A DNA stretch of 64,000 nucleotides from assembly GCA_948567375.1 (NCBI GenBank), contig OX419760.1, forward strand, positions 40,610,001 to 40,674,000, read 5' to 3'. Below the pieces are notes generated by a model. The model worked only from the letters and a program-made list of their open reading frames with translations. It was not told the DNA's origin and ran no database searches. A program made the position numbers and the translations under genes. This document shows, one piece after another, positions 24,126 through 36,359 of the stretch (its first letter is position 1; each line of letters starts with the position of its first letter). The stretch is from Lunularia cruciata. Taxonomy: Eukaryota > Streptophyta > Marchantiopsida > Lunulariales > Lunulariaceae.

Positions 24126-24867
24126 TCCATCAAGTCTGTCCAGAAACGAAGACAGAGATGGGACGGGAGCAAACTGCAAAGTTTTGACTAGTGTGGGCCA
24201 AAATTCTTCTGCACATTTCTCGTGCGATTTCCACTCTTCCATTCCTCTCCTGTTGAGTCTAATCATCCAATTTCGTCCTACCTAAGTTCAGACGTTCGAC
24301 ACCATCTGATCAACATGAATCTCGAGCGCTCTACATTTGATGAGATTCTATCCCTCTCCATTCTCCGTTCCGAATTCCACGCCTGGAATCCTGAGCGCTC
24401 CAACAATCGATGAGAAAGGATTTCCAAAATTTCTGCGTTGTGGATTATGACTAGTGACAGGACTTGACGGTGAGCATTGACATAGTATCCGCGTCATCAT
24501 TCTTGCCCGCTCGGTTTCGCTATCCTCTTGCTACTCCTTGAAGCGCGAAATGAGGTGAACTTTGGCTGTTTCTGTACATTTAAAGAGAAGTTTGGTCCAG
24601 ATGCCCCTGTTATGTGAAGATATTTGGTTTTGATCAGTTCCAGCGCGATCACAGGCATCGGCGTAAAGTACTGGATGGTTCGTGTTTAACTTTATCTTCA
24701 ATACCAGCAATTGCACTCCAAATCGACTTGACTCAGTTTTTTGGACCAATTTCTGCAATTGTAGCAGATAGAGGGAGAGAGAGGAGTGAAGGAGGAGTAA
24801 GCTCTCTGGAGCAGAAAGTAGGTCACTGGAGTGCACTGAGATTGATTGATTTTATCGAATTTGGGCA
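24126..24867 (+). promoter_or_regulatory. NUB1 upstream region (promoter and 5' leader, limits unknown)
   Basis: The 742 bp between the GC-rich repeat block and the NUB1 start codon contain no supported coding sequence. By position they should hold promoter and 5' untranslated leader. I cannot assign a TATA box or transcription start with confidence. Confidence 0.4.
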
Positions 24868-27800
24868 ATGGGAGGGGAGGGGGATCAAGAGGCAGGGTCT
24901 AGTAGGAGATTGGCTTGTCTTCGAGTGGCCGGAGCATGGTCAGGACTGGTGGAAGTGGCGCTGGATGAGTGGACTATCAAGGACTTGCGAACCGAAGTAG
25001 GTCGCATGGCTGGATTCCCTCTGGATTCCCTTAATCTTATCTGTGCTGGGAGAATTCTTAAGGACACGCAAGAAGGGGTGTTGAAAGGAGTTGGAGTGGG
25101 ACAGACTTCCAAGCTCTTTGTTACCAGGGTTGGAGGAGATCAAGCTGCTGCAATGAATAAGGAACGTGAGAGATCCGAGAGAATTGCCAGGATCAAGTGA
25201 GTGCATCTAACAGACGATGAAGAATCAACCGCAATTCCTGTAATTAGAAGATTTTCCTGTTTGCAAGAACTTCATCATTGTTTTAAAATACCTTCTTTCC
25301 TCATTCAATAAGAAAGTGATACACGTATATTGAATAGTGTAGCCCTTTCTCGGTAGTTTGCTTCCTATCATCCGTAATAGCTGCATTCCAGATGAAGATG
25401 ATAACTCGTTGCACCACGTTCTAGCATCCTCCCTGCTCTTGGAACTGTTTCTTTCTTTTCTAATTCCAACCTAAATTCCACAGCTCATCTGGACTGGACA
25501 CTTACAGAAAGGATTGCCTAGTCTCAGTCGGAATCCGCGGAGTCTTTATCACGGAATCATACTGAAGACGAATTGTGACAGTTCACTTGACTATCTCCAT
25601 CCACAGGGCAGCGGCCGATGCCATGGCGAAGAGAAGCAATGATGATGGCCTTCCTTCAGATGATTATGATATCCAGCTCGAAAATCAAAGCGGCGAAAAA
25701 TTAAGTTTCAAATCAGAAGATGACAGAAGGTAAACCACCAAAGTTAGCAGTAACTTGTATGGCTACATCGGTCTGGTAATAGAAGTCAGAAGAGCGGAAG
25801 GAAAGCAATTTAGCTAGTGGTTTTGTTGGTTTCTAAGTCTGCTGCTTACCAAACCCTCAGACAAAGTTGAAATCTGCAAAAGTCGGAATTCTCTTAGTGC
25901 GAAGATTGGAGAAAGAGGGCACAGAGTCTGACGTCTACCCAACCTTTCCTGGGTTTTATATGACAGGGCGCTAATGATGGGTTTGATGCTACATGCAAAG
26001 GCCCAGAATTTAGTCAAACAAAGTCAGTTTCCCGAGGCATTGGAGGTTCTTTCCATGGCTGAGGTAAGCATGTTGGCAGCAAAGAGACTTCAGTCACGGT
26101 CTCATTAGAATATCATAGCATACGCGCACCTAATAAGCATAATAGGTCACCAAATGTGATCAAGAATCACGCACACGATTGCACGAATATGATTTTCCAT
26201 TCATTTGCTTTGTCTACACTATAACGTGACATTGTTAAAAATCGACATGGATATCTACTGTGATTTATGCTCTTTCTCGCACCAAGTGATTTGGCATACT
26301 AAGCGAAGTCTAAGGCTGGATAATATTGATCTGTCTACACACTCCACAGCCTGTGCAAACAGCCCAGGCCAAATTATTTCCTCCCCGTATTCTTCAGACG
26401 CTAACTCTTTTTGTACCTTACAACAGGAATCCTTTTCTTTATGTGATCGCAAGATACTGGAGGTAACCTTCACCTCCATTCTAGCGTTGCTCATTACATA
26501 TTTCACTCTGTCCAAGAAGCATCTTCTTCCTACTTCTACTTGTCTATGCAAAAGCGAGTTTCAACTTTGACAAGTCCCTCATATATATGAAGTATCTTGC
26601 CTGTCAATTGCGGACTGACCGCAATGTTTTCATTTTGGAAACCTGCAGGCGGTCGACAATGTAGCCCTTCTGCACCTAGACACTGTGTGGTGCCTCTTCA
26701 TGTTGCGTGATATCGCTCGTCTAGCAGTAGCACGAGAGCGACTAATAATGGCTCGTGAAGGGTTGAGTCGCTCTCATGGTCGCAACTTGGAGCGCCTAAG
26801 GGTTTTACAAGGAGGTTTCTGTCCCGAACTCGCTGTGTATGACTCTTTCCACATTCTCCTCACGGCATGAGCTTGTGCCTGATCTGGATTCGTCATTTAT
26901 AAATGTTACTCTAGTCGACTGTAGTGCGGTATCTCGTCTTTACTCTTAAAATTGAACATGATTCTCTCGGTCATCGGTTTCTTTTACAAAACTCTCATCC
27001 TCCTCCGTAGGTGTAAAATGTTCTGCAAACGTTTAAACGTGTTAGTGTTAATGTTTACCAATATGTATAGCTACAATCGTTAGTCTTTCACCATCATCAC
27101 CAACACTACATAACTCCTTGCTCAAACGTTAGTTATAGCCTCTGAAAGGTATCGTGTTGGAAGTAATATTGATTTCACTGCTCATTCAGATCGAAAGTTC
27201 ATTAATTTATCCCCGAGTATAAGATCTCATTTTGAATCTTGCAATGCTGCTCCTCTGCAGATACGTCAGACTCGAACTTCTGGAGGGTGTTGTAGCCTAC
27301 CACAGTGGGCGCCATGAAGCTGCTCGTCACTCACTGACTTCTGCAGAGCAGAAGTACCAACAGGTTAATCCAGTAACCAAGATGTGCATCACGACTGTTT
27401 CAGTGACGCTAGTGACTGAGTAGACAACTGCAGCGTTCAGTGCTTAGATCCCGTTTGCACGAAATCCAAATATACAGGTAATTGGGTATCTAGTTATTTC
27501 ATGGTTGTTGGTGAAGTGATAGTCTTGGAGGCTATGGCCCGATACTAATCTTTACAAGTGTCTATTGCAGCTCCAAGTTTCAGATGATGCAGTCGCTCAA
27601 TTAGCCAATATGGGTTTTACCACAAAGGAATCACGAAGAGCGCTCCGCATGTCAGGTCAAGATGTCCAACGGGCAGTAGAATTTGTGATGGAGGAAAGGA
27701 GAAAGAAAAGTGAGAAGATAGAAGATGACAAACGTCAAAGGAGACAGCGCAGGCAAGTAACTGTATCATGGTCGTGCTACTCCATTGGACTTTCAAGAAA

Positions 27801-30800
27801 GTAAAGTTGATCTACGATTCTCTTTCCAACAACTTTGTCGGAAAGACGGGACTTGATACTGTCACATCGCAGTCCATCAGATCTCAGCCAGTTGACCTAT
27901 TCGCTTTCTCAACTTACGTGAATAGGTCTTGTGAATGCAGAGAACAAGGAAAGTACGGGAAGACATTGGCTGGTAAGGCGGTGGACATGAGGATGCTGAA
28001 TGAACTTGTCTCTATCGGGTATCATTCTTGGCTTCATTCACTTGTAGCTTTCCTCTCTTGTTGCCTTACTAAATACTTGACAGCAGGTTTGTGCGGGTGA
28101 TCAGAAATAGTACGGAAGTCAAGACTGCTCAAATTTCATCTTCATTTTCTCGCATTGAATAGTGTAAGATTTCTTTGAGGACTTCGGCTTTGAAAGTTGT
28201 GAAATCCGCTCCTGGCAACAGAGTCAACTGTGTGTCTCTGAGTGTAGTGTCAGCATTCATTGGACTTGCTTGCAACCAGGTATGACCGGCAAGTAGTTGC
28301 TGAAGCGCTTCGGCAAAGTGAGAACTCTGTCCAACTAGCTTTGGACATGCTATCGAATCCAGCTACATTTGCTGCTTTGCAGGTATTTCTCGAGGTCTCC
28401 TTTGTCATTACCTTCCATTTTATTTTGACATGACAGTATAGTCACTGCTGGGTTTCTTGTTTTGCTAGTATACTGAGATAAGGACCTTTGTTCCTGCTCT
28501 TTGAAGTAGAAGGTTTGTCACTCAAATCAATCTCTGATGTATCAGACATCACTAACACACTGCAATACTAGACCTCTCTCTTTGTATCAGAGTTCAAAGA
28601 CAGCAAACAAGTTCACTCACGCAGCATTACTAACACTCAACTTTGAAATAGTATAGAACACACCTGAGGTGATGTAAAACAGCTCAAGATTTCACGAAAT
28701 GCTAGTTGTTGGTGTAGGGAATCACTCTTGTAGAATAACTTATTCAAACTAGTGCAGAAAACACCCATATATACACATAAACAAACCTTAAGAGGTTGCT
28801 TTACACAACCCTAGTTAGAGCTGCGCCACACTTTACCCTAAACAGATATCTAACAAAGCTCTAGAGGAATCTAACAAAACTCTAAAAACTAGAGAAGTCA
28901 TTAAACTAGAGATTAACTAAAACTAACACTCTCATTTAATGAGAGTTCAAGACAATTTCCATTTCTACTACACATTTTATGTGTTTATTTTTAGGCAATG
29001 CTTTTGTAAACACATCTGTTGTCATCTCCTGTGTAGGACAGTAAACTACCTTCATAACGTTCTCCTTTTCTTTCTCCTCTACAAATCTTCTTCTAATCTC
29101 AATGTGCTTAGTCATTGGGTGACGTACAGGATTTTTGCTGAGTGCTATACTTCCTGTATTGTCACAGTACAATGTAGTAGGACTTTCCTGCTCAAAACGC
29201 AGCTCCTTAAGAAGTCTCCTGTTCCAGATGACTTCTTTAGTAGCATTTGAGGTAGCCATAAATTCTGTCTTAGTAGTAGACAGTGCAACAGATGTTTGCT
29301 GTTTACTACGCCAGCTGATCGCTCCACCACTAAGCATGATTACATATCCACCAGTTGATCTGCTGTTATTTGTGTCATCTCTCCAACTAGCATCTGTATA
29401 TGGTTCAAGAGTAGAAGCAAGTATGTTCCCTTGCTTTCTGTACTCCAAGAATGCATCTTGAGTACCCTTTAAGTACCTGAGTTCTCTCTTTATACCTTCC
29501 AATGTGCTTGTGCAGGGCCGCTAGTATATTTAGCTAGTGCTCCACTGCATAGCATATATCTGGTCTTGTACAGACCATGATAAACATTAGAGAACCAAGA
29601 GCACGCTGATACAACGTTTTGTCACAGTGCACCTCCCCATCTATGATTCTGCTGTGCTTCCACTCTAGATCAAGAGGTGTAGAGACAGGATTCGCTTGTG
29701 TCGTCTGATACTAAGCTAGTATGGATCTCACACACTGTTGTTGACTGATTCGGATCCATCCCGCTTCTGTCTCTACTCACTTTGATTCCCAACACAAGGT
29801 TTACAGGACCTAGGATACTCAATTAGAAAACAGAGCACAAAAAATCTATCACTCCATTGATAGATTCTCTGTTCCCCAACAACAACAGATCATTTACATA
29901 TATAGCTAGTTTTTCCCTGAGGCCTGTATACTTCTTGACTTCTGAATTCATATATATACTGTATACTTCACCTTCACCTTAATTCACTCCACCTCTGCTT
30001 TTCCCGTTTCAGTTGACTCGTCCCCTTCCCCTGCAGCGCTGAAGTTTTCTTGCTCCACTCTCGTATCACTAGCGAACGAACCTCTGCTTGACTCTTTCTC
30101 ATTGTTGTGTCCTGGACTTTCTCTCTACTAATGAATGTTTGTGATTTCAGGGATTGATCAGGTATGCCTCTATTTCTTCCTTCATCTTACTCATGTGGAT
30201 TCTTTTCTTTCTGGACTGATCCTCATTATGCGGTTAAGACTCCAGCGCTTAAGTGTGTGCCTGCACTTTTGCTTGCCCTTGCTTTCCACACTTCCACCTC
30301 TGTTCTTTTTGACATTCCCATTACTTTTGAGCGGCACTTTAGGGGAGCAACCGAGTTTGCCTTGGCACTCATGAGTTTTCAAGCAGAAACTCGGTATGAG
30401 GGGTACTGACAATTGCTCAGCTACTTCGGCACTGCGGGAGGCACTGATGAAGTCGCAGGTGTTTTCGTGAAGGTTTACTATGGCCGCCTTCTGCTTCCCC
30501 TTTTGCTGTTTAGCGTCTCAGGACTCACAACAAGTGTCCATAGTGCTTGTAGTGATATACTTTATATCCTGTCCTATTTTGCTTCGCTCTCGTTACCCTG
30601 TTACACTTCGACAGGTTTCTGCAGCCACACCATCCTATAGCTCTCACTTTGTTCCACTCCTCCATTCCCCAGCTAATTCCCTCCCTATTATTTTTCCTTC
30701 GCTCTTTGCTTGATTCATGGGACCTCTTGTGTATACAGTGTTCCTACCCGACTCCAGCCCACGTTTTTTATTTTTATCGTTCATGCACTGCTTACTGGCA

Positions 30801-33800
30801 GTCTTTTACATAGCGGTACCTATTTCTTGCAGTTGTTTGCATAGAGTTCTCGATTTCATGGTGGTTTACTAGTCTGTTGGCCATATGTTATTCTCAATTT
30901 GTTTCAATTATGCCTTTGCTTCAAGTTACATTCGATGCATTCTACCTTATGGATTTCTAGCATTGTGAATTATGTACATCTTGCTTACCGATCATTTGCA
31001 CTTCATGAGTTCTGGATAACCGGTTCCCAGAACGGCTTCTGTTCTCGGATATCTATATAGCTATGTATCCCTTTGTTGTTTAGTGTCGCAGGACTCAAGT
31101 GTCCATAGTGCTTGTTGTGATATACTTTATATCCTGTCCTCTTACACTTTGCTCTCGTTACCCTGTTACACTTTGACCCGTTTCTGCAGCCAGAGTTCTG
31201 GATAACCCGTTCCCAGAACAGCTTCTGTTCTCGGATACCTATATAGATATGTATCCCTTTGTTGTTTAGTGTCTCAGGACTCAAGTGTCCATAGTGCTTG
31301 TTGTGATATACTTTATATCCTGTCCTCTTACACTTTGCTCTCGTTACCCTGTTACACTTTGACCCGTTTCTGCATCCATACCATCCTGTAACTCTTGTAT
31401 TATTCCACTCCTCCATTCCCCAGCTAATTCCCTCCATAGTATTTTTCCTTCGCTCTTTGACTGATTCATGGTTTGACCTCTCGTGTCTACAGTGTTCCTA
31501 CCCGACTCCAGCATCTTCTGCATCTTTATCATTCACACACTGCTTACTGGCGGGCTCTTACATACCATTTCCTATTTCTCGCAGTCATTTGCATAGATGC
31601 TCGTGATTCCATGTTATTGACTTGTCTGTTGGCCATATGTGATTATGCCTTTGCTGCAGGTTACCTTCGATGCATTCTACCTTAGGGCTTTAACACTACT
31701 CTTGCATTGTCTATCATGTACATATTTTTTATCAATCATTTGCATTTCATGAGTTCTGGATAACCCGTTCCCAGAACGGCTTCTGCTCTCATATACCTAT
31801 ATAGCTATGTATACATCATCTCTAGTATACACTTTCATATCAGAATCTGCTCGTTTGAAATCCTTCTCTCTCAAGTATGAGTCTAGTTTCTCATACCAGG
31901 CTCGAGGAGCTTGCTTAAGACCATATAAAGCCTTCTTAAGCAAGCATACTTTTCCTTTGCCTTCAGTATATCCATCTGGAACATCCATGTAGATAGACTC
32001 TCTCAAATCTCCATTGAGAAATGCTGTTTTCACATCTAACGGCTCCACTTCCCAATCTCTCTCTGCTGCAAGAGCTAGAAGCATGCGAATAGATCCATAG
32101 CTGGCAACAGGCGCAAAAGTTTCTGAATAATCTACTGACGCATTCTGATTGAAGCCCTTTGCAACAAGTCTTGCCTTGTACTTCAGGATCTCATTCTCAT
32201 CTCCACGTTTGACCCTGAAAACCCATTTACAGCCAATTGCTTTCCTACCTGGTGGTAAATCAGCTAGTACCCATGTACCATTAGTCTGAAGAGACTTCTT
32301 CTCTTCTGCTATAGCCAACTCCCACTGACTCGAATCTGGTCTGAGCATAGCTTGTTGTAAAGTGTCTGAACCACAATCTCCATGACAGATGTAAGATTCA
32401 TCTAACATCTCTTGTGATAGAAAGCCAAGTCTGTCTATAGATTTTTTATCTCTATGTGCCCAGAAGTTTCATGTCATCTCTTGACATCTCTGGAATCGCA
32501 CTCAGAGATTCTGCATCTGCAGTCTGCTTCTGAGAGTCTTCTTCTGTAGTATCAGAATCAGAAACCACCATCTGCTTGAGGCCTTCTTTTGTACACCTTC
32601 AGACTCTCCTTTGGTGAACCATCAGCTTCAGGTAGAGATTACTCTTCTGATGATTCATCTGAAGAACCGACTCTGCAGCTTGGGAAGATAGATTGATCAG
32701 GCTGATCAAACTGATCAGCTTGCTTCTGCAACTAATCACTGTTCTCACTCCAAGTCGTCAATTCATCAAAGAGTACATCTCTACTTCTGATGATCTGTCC
32801 AGACTTTGGATTGTACAGAAGATATCCTTTCAGTCCCTCTTCATATCCTACAAAAAGCATTCTCTCAGCCTTCTTTGTGAGCTTCCTCCTTTGTTCCTTG
32901 GGAATATGAACATAGACAGGACATCCAAAGACTTTCAAAACTGAAAGATTAGGTGTCTTACCACTCCATTCTTCAGGAGTTCTTCCTTGCAATGCTGTGG
33001 TACCACTGATATGTCTAAGAAAATTTGCAGTGCTAATTGCAGCACCCCAAAACTTTCTCTCCAGCTTGGCATGTTGGAGCATTGTCAATGCTTTGTCCAC
33101 CAGTGTCCTATTCAACCTTTTTGCGATTCCATTCTGTGCAGGACTGTCTCCGGCAGTACAGGCAAGGAGAATTCCTTTCTCTGACAGAAAGAGGAATTCT
33201 TCATTCCTGTACTCTCTGTCTCCATCTGTTCTCAATCACTTGACTTTCCTCCCAGTCTGCAACTCAGTCATGGCTATAAACTTCTGGAATTTTCACAACA
33301 CTTCATCCTTGCTTTTCATGAGATAGATACGAGCTCTTTCTACAATAATCATTCACAAAGGAAATATAGTAGGTTGCTCCACTCAATGACTTCTCAGTCA
33401 TGTATCCCCATACATCAGAATGTATGACATCTAGAAGACCAAAAGCTCTAGATGAAGATTTCTTGGGGATAGGAGCTTTGTGTGCCTTACCTTTTGCACA
33501 CCCAATGCAAAATTCGAGTTTTCCTTTGGGATCTAGTTTCAGCCCCTCCACTACCGTCTCTAAAGCAATTTGTTTTGCTCTGACAAGTGCCCTAACCTCA
33601 AATACCCAAGAAGGATATCATTTCGGGTTTCTGCTACCAATGCAAAATGAAAACAATCAGCTTCCATCAACTTGAACAGCTTCCCTTTGGCAGTACCATA
33701 CCCAAGGACCAGCTCTCCTGTCTTCAATGTGCATTGATTTCTGTTGCTCTCAAACAGAACATCCACTCCATGCTCCATGAGGCGATGTACTGATATCAAG

Positions 33801-36359
33801 TTCTTGGTGTAATCAAGAACATAGAGCACATTTTCCAAATAGCTCTTACAAGAACTTGTATGAGATATTCCCCATGAAGGCAATAGGAACTTTGCCAGTT
33901 CTTAACACTGGATTCAGAATCCCAGGTCCACAATGAACACTCTTGGGAATCTTCAGAGGTTGAAGAGTTGAGAACAACTCCTTCTGGTAACAGATTTGAG
34001 AGGGGGCTCCAGAATCCAAGAACCATCCAGAACCGTTTGAGGACAACTGAGATTCTGCCAACATTCCACAATCTAGAAAACAATCCTGTGCATTGTAAGT
34101 TGAATTCCCAGATTTTCGACTCCCAGATTACTGGTTGATTTCTCTTGCTTGCCTTCTTCAGCTCTCGTTCTCTCCTTTCTTGGGACATAGAGGTGCAATG
34201 ACTTTTCTCATCACAGAAATAACAGGTCCTGTCATCAACATTAGTAACTCTTTTCCCAGATTTATTCACTCTTCTATCTGGCACTCTTCTTGACCGAGAA
34301 GAAGCATTGAACAGAGCAACATCTCCCAACTTATTTAACTTCATCTCTTTGTCCTCTATGTCTCTACTAAACACCAACAATTTGTTTATCACATAATCCC
34401 ATGTGACAACTCCAACCGGTAAAACTTTCAGAGCTACTAGGACAGAGTGATAGCTGGAAGGGAGTCCTTAAGAGATGGTTGATGTCCTATTTCTCTGTAA
34501 AGACAACTCTATCCTCCTTGATATTCTTGAAGACTTTATGTAGTTTGATTAAATGTAAAGTGAAATCATCACCATCTTTCAGTTTTGTGTTCCATATCGC
34601 ATCCCAGATTCAATTGAAACTTTCCAACTCCTCAACAGAGTAATAGTTCTTGCGTTTTGCCAAATCTCCCAATTCCAAACATAAGTGTTTACTAGGTCTC
34701 TGATCAACTCTTGCGTAACCCTTAGCAGAAACCTCCTAGTAGTAGAGTGCTTGACTCCCTCCTCCTTGTTGGACTCTAGCTCATCTATATCGTGACCTTC
34801 TAATGCTAAGTCTAAACAATAATAACAGTCTAAGATACACTTCACATCCAAAGCCTAGGATCTGTAGTTAGTGTATCCTAGTTTCTCTATCTCTTTGAGT
34901 TCTCCTATCAACCCCAGTGGTCATTGGGAGCCCATAAGAACCTGTGTTGTTGCACTTTGAAATAGAAGATTTGTCATTCAATCTAATCTCTGATGTATCA
35001 GACATCTCTAACACATTGAAATACTAAACCTTTCTCCTTGTATCAAAGTTAAATGATAGCAAACAGGTTCACTCACTCAACATTATTAGCACCCAACTCT
35101 GAAATAGCATACAACACTTCTGAGGTGATGGAAAACAGCTCAAGACTTCAAGAAATGCTAGGTGTTGATGCATAGAATCATTTTTGTAAAAGAACTAACT
35201 CAAACTAGTATAGAAAATACTCATTTATACACATAAATAAACTCTATGAGGTTACTTTACACAATTCTAATTTGGATTTTGTCTCACTTTCCCTTGAGAA
35301 AATATTTAACAAAACTTTAGAAAAATTTAACAAAACTCTAAAAACTAAAAAAATCATTAAACTAGAAATTAACTAACTACAGATCAAAAGATTGCGAAAA
35401 TTGAAAGATTTGATGTTGTTTGTACATATTATTTAATTTCAACATGTGACACACATTGTAACTATTTGATAGTTTTATTTATTAAATATAGGTCATTTAA
35501 ATAAGAAATAATAAGAACAAAATCTGAAAACTCTACACCTGATGATTAATGCATCGTGTCGATACATTCGTCTGACTGTTTGGCTTTTACAAATTATTCC
35601 TGAATGAATTAGCATAATTTTGCAATGGAGCCTTTATCTAGACTAAACACTCTATCTGTATTGATATTGAATCAGATCTCCTTGGTAGCCTCAGAAGCGT
35701 CAAAGACTTCGTCAAACCCAGTCAATGAGGCAGTTCTTGACGTTCTACTGTCCATGGGTTTCGAGAGAGAACAAGGTGATCATCCCTCTTGTGGTCATGA
35801 ATTAAATGCAGTAGAAACCTAGTGTATAGGGAACTACTAAAAGTTGACTTCTGGTTTCGGACATGAAGCTGCTAATACTCCACTGGATCGAGGTATGCTC
35901 TTGTATTATTGGAGAGTGCAAGAAGTTAAAACTCGAAGTTCAAGTAGTACTCATAACGTACGTTTGGAGCTCGAAGTTCATGTGATACGCATGAGGCATA
36001 TTTGGAACTGTGCAGCTATTCGAGCTCTGAAGGGTACTGCAAACTCGAATGATGCTATTGAGCGACTCATACAAGGAGACTTCGTAGATGGTCCAGAAAG
36101 CTCGACAGTAGCCGAGGTTGCAGGTAGCTCTGTTGCTACAAGCGACGCATCAGCCTCAGGCGTAGGGGATGGCGATTTGGGAGGATTGGATACCCCTCCC
36201 ATGGACGTTGATCCACGTGATGAGGAGATGGAGACGGAAATTGCAGCCAACTTAAGCGGAGATCCACTTGCAGAATATGACTTGGAGGTGGACAAGGAAG
36301 GGGATGCTATTTTGGAATACTTGAGTCTGTTGGACAGGGTCAAGAGTGTCCCCTCATAA
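24868..36359 (+). CDS. NUB1: NUB1-like UBL/UBA protein, ten coding exons
   Basis: Homologue of NEDD8 ultimate buster 1, which in animals carries NEDD8 and related modifiers or their conjugates to the 26S proteasome. Predicted 548 aa. Exons: 24,868-25,196; 25,607-25,729; 25,967-26,063; 26,649-26,836; 27,261-27,363; 27,571-27,752; 27,941-28,018; 28,280-28,382; 35,676-35,775; 36,016-36,359. Phases agree at every junction. Domains: N-terminal ubiquitin-like (about residues 13-90, LNLICAGRILKD), a helical middle part (MGLMLHAKAQN, VRLELLEGVVAYHSG), then three UBA domains: AQLANMGFTTKESRRAL (about 284-322), LVSIGYDRQVVAEAL (about 355-398) and LLSMGFEREQAIRALKG (about 416-455). An acidic C-terminal tail follows. 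Intron 6 uses a GC donor. Intron 8 is 7,293 bp because of a Copia insertion. The gene is convergent with SMG1. Confidence 0.93.
27753..27940 (+). other. Predicted GC-AG intron in NUB1 (intron 6)
   Basis: Exon 6 ends CGCAG followed by GCAAGT, the consensus for GC-type donors. Only this cut preserves the reading frame: exon 7 (from 27,941) begins A GAA CAA GGA and needs two bases from exon 6. Using the nearby GTAACT instead would put exon 7 out of frame. The acceptor is GAATGCAG. Confidence 0.75.
28489..28928 (-). repeat. 3' LTR of the Copia element
   Basis: Aligns over its length with 34,945-35,381 but with many substitutions, so the insertion is old. On the minus strand it starts TGTTAGTTTTAG directly after the purine-rich ATGAGAG, a Copia-style polypurine tract. 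Its outer edge could be 28,495 instead of 28,489. Confidence 0.8.
29960..31797. repeat. Nested, internally repeated insertion within Copia RT
   Basis: About 1.8 kb separates the two halves of the Copia reverse transcriptase, breaking it immediately before the YVDD box; the right half ends DDVYIAI and the left half resumes LAIYVNDLLLLGN. The insert is pyrimidine-rich on the plus strand. Its right part consists of three tandem units, each starting near TGTTTAGYGTCKCAGGACTC and ending with a 38-nt motif (31,009-31,046; 31,195-31,232; 31,753-31,790); the middle unit is 186 bp and the other two about 500 bp. Its left part (30,100-30,410) has a short plus frame of 81 aa bounded by splice-like signals, with residues such as FWTDPHYAVKTPALKCVP, that I do not recognise. 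It may be a captured gene piece. Confidence 0.75.
34945..35381 (-). repeat. 5' LTR of the Copia element
   Basis: Partner of 28,489-28,928; shared landmarks include CTCTGATGTATCAGACATC and TGAGGTGATG. Many point differences are visible. No standard TGGTATCAGAGC primer site follows on the minus strand, so the priming tRNA is not clear. Confidence 0.8.

Larger units (their letters stand above)
28489..35381 (-). mobile_element. Old Ty1/copia retrotransposon inside NUB1 intron 8
   Basis: Minus-strand Copia with diverged LTRs at 28,489-28,928 and 34,945-35,381. Right to left: Gag pieces (34,579-34,851; 33,796-34,392, with CYFCDEKSHCTSMS, where the last zinc-binding Cys is Ser); protease GWFLDSGAPSQICYQ (about 34,000); integrase zinc region LEFCIGCAKGKAHK (33,5xx) and core (32,732-33,551) with HSDVWG and RTDGDREYRN; reverse transcriptase (31,797-32,408) with GCKWVFRVKRG, YKARLVAKGFNQ and LKKALYGLKQAPRAWY; RNase H (28,936-29,502) with STGGYVIMLSGGAISW. 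The order integrase before RT defines Copia. The catalytic integrase Glu is Lys (NGIAKRLNRT), and the RT YVDD box reads YVND (about 29.9 kb). Stops, frameshifts and an internal insertion make it inactive. No target duplication is visible. Confidence 0.92.

Noticed and set aside
24222-24413. 63-aa plus frame upstream of NUB1
   Set aside because: No domain and no in-frame link to NUB1 exon 1.
31009-31380. CRISPR-like repeat array
   Set aside because: Long tandem units without unique spacers in a plant nuclear intron; not a CRISPR array.
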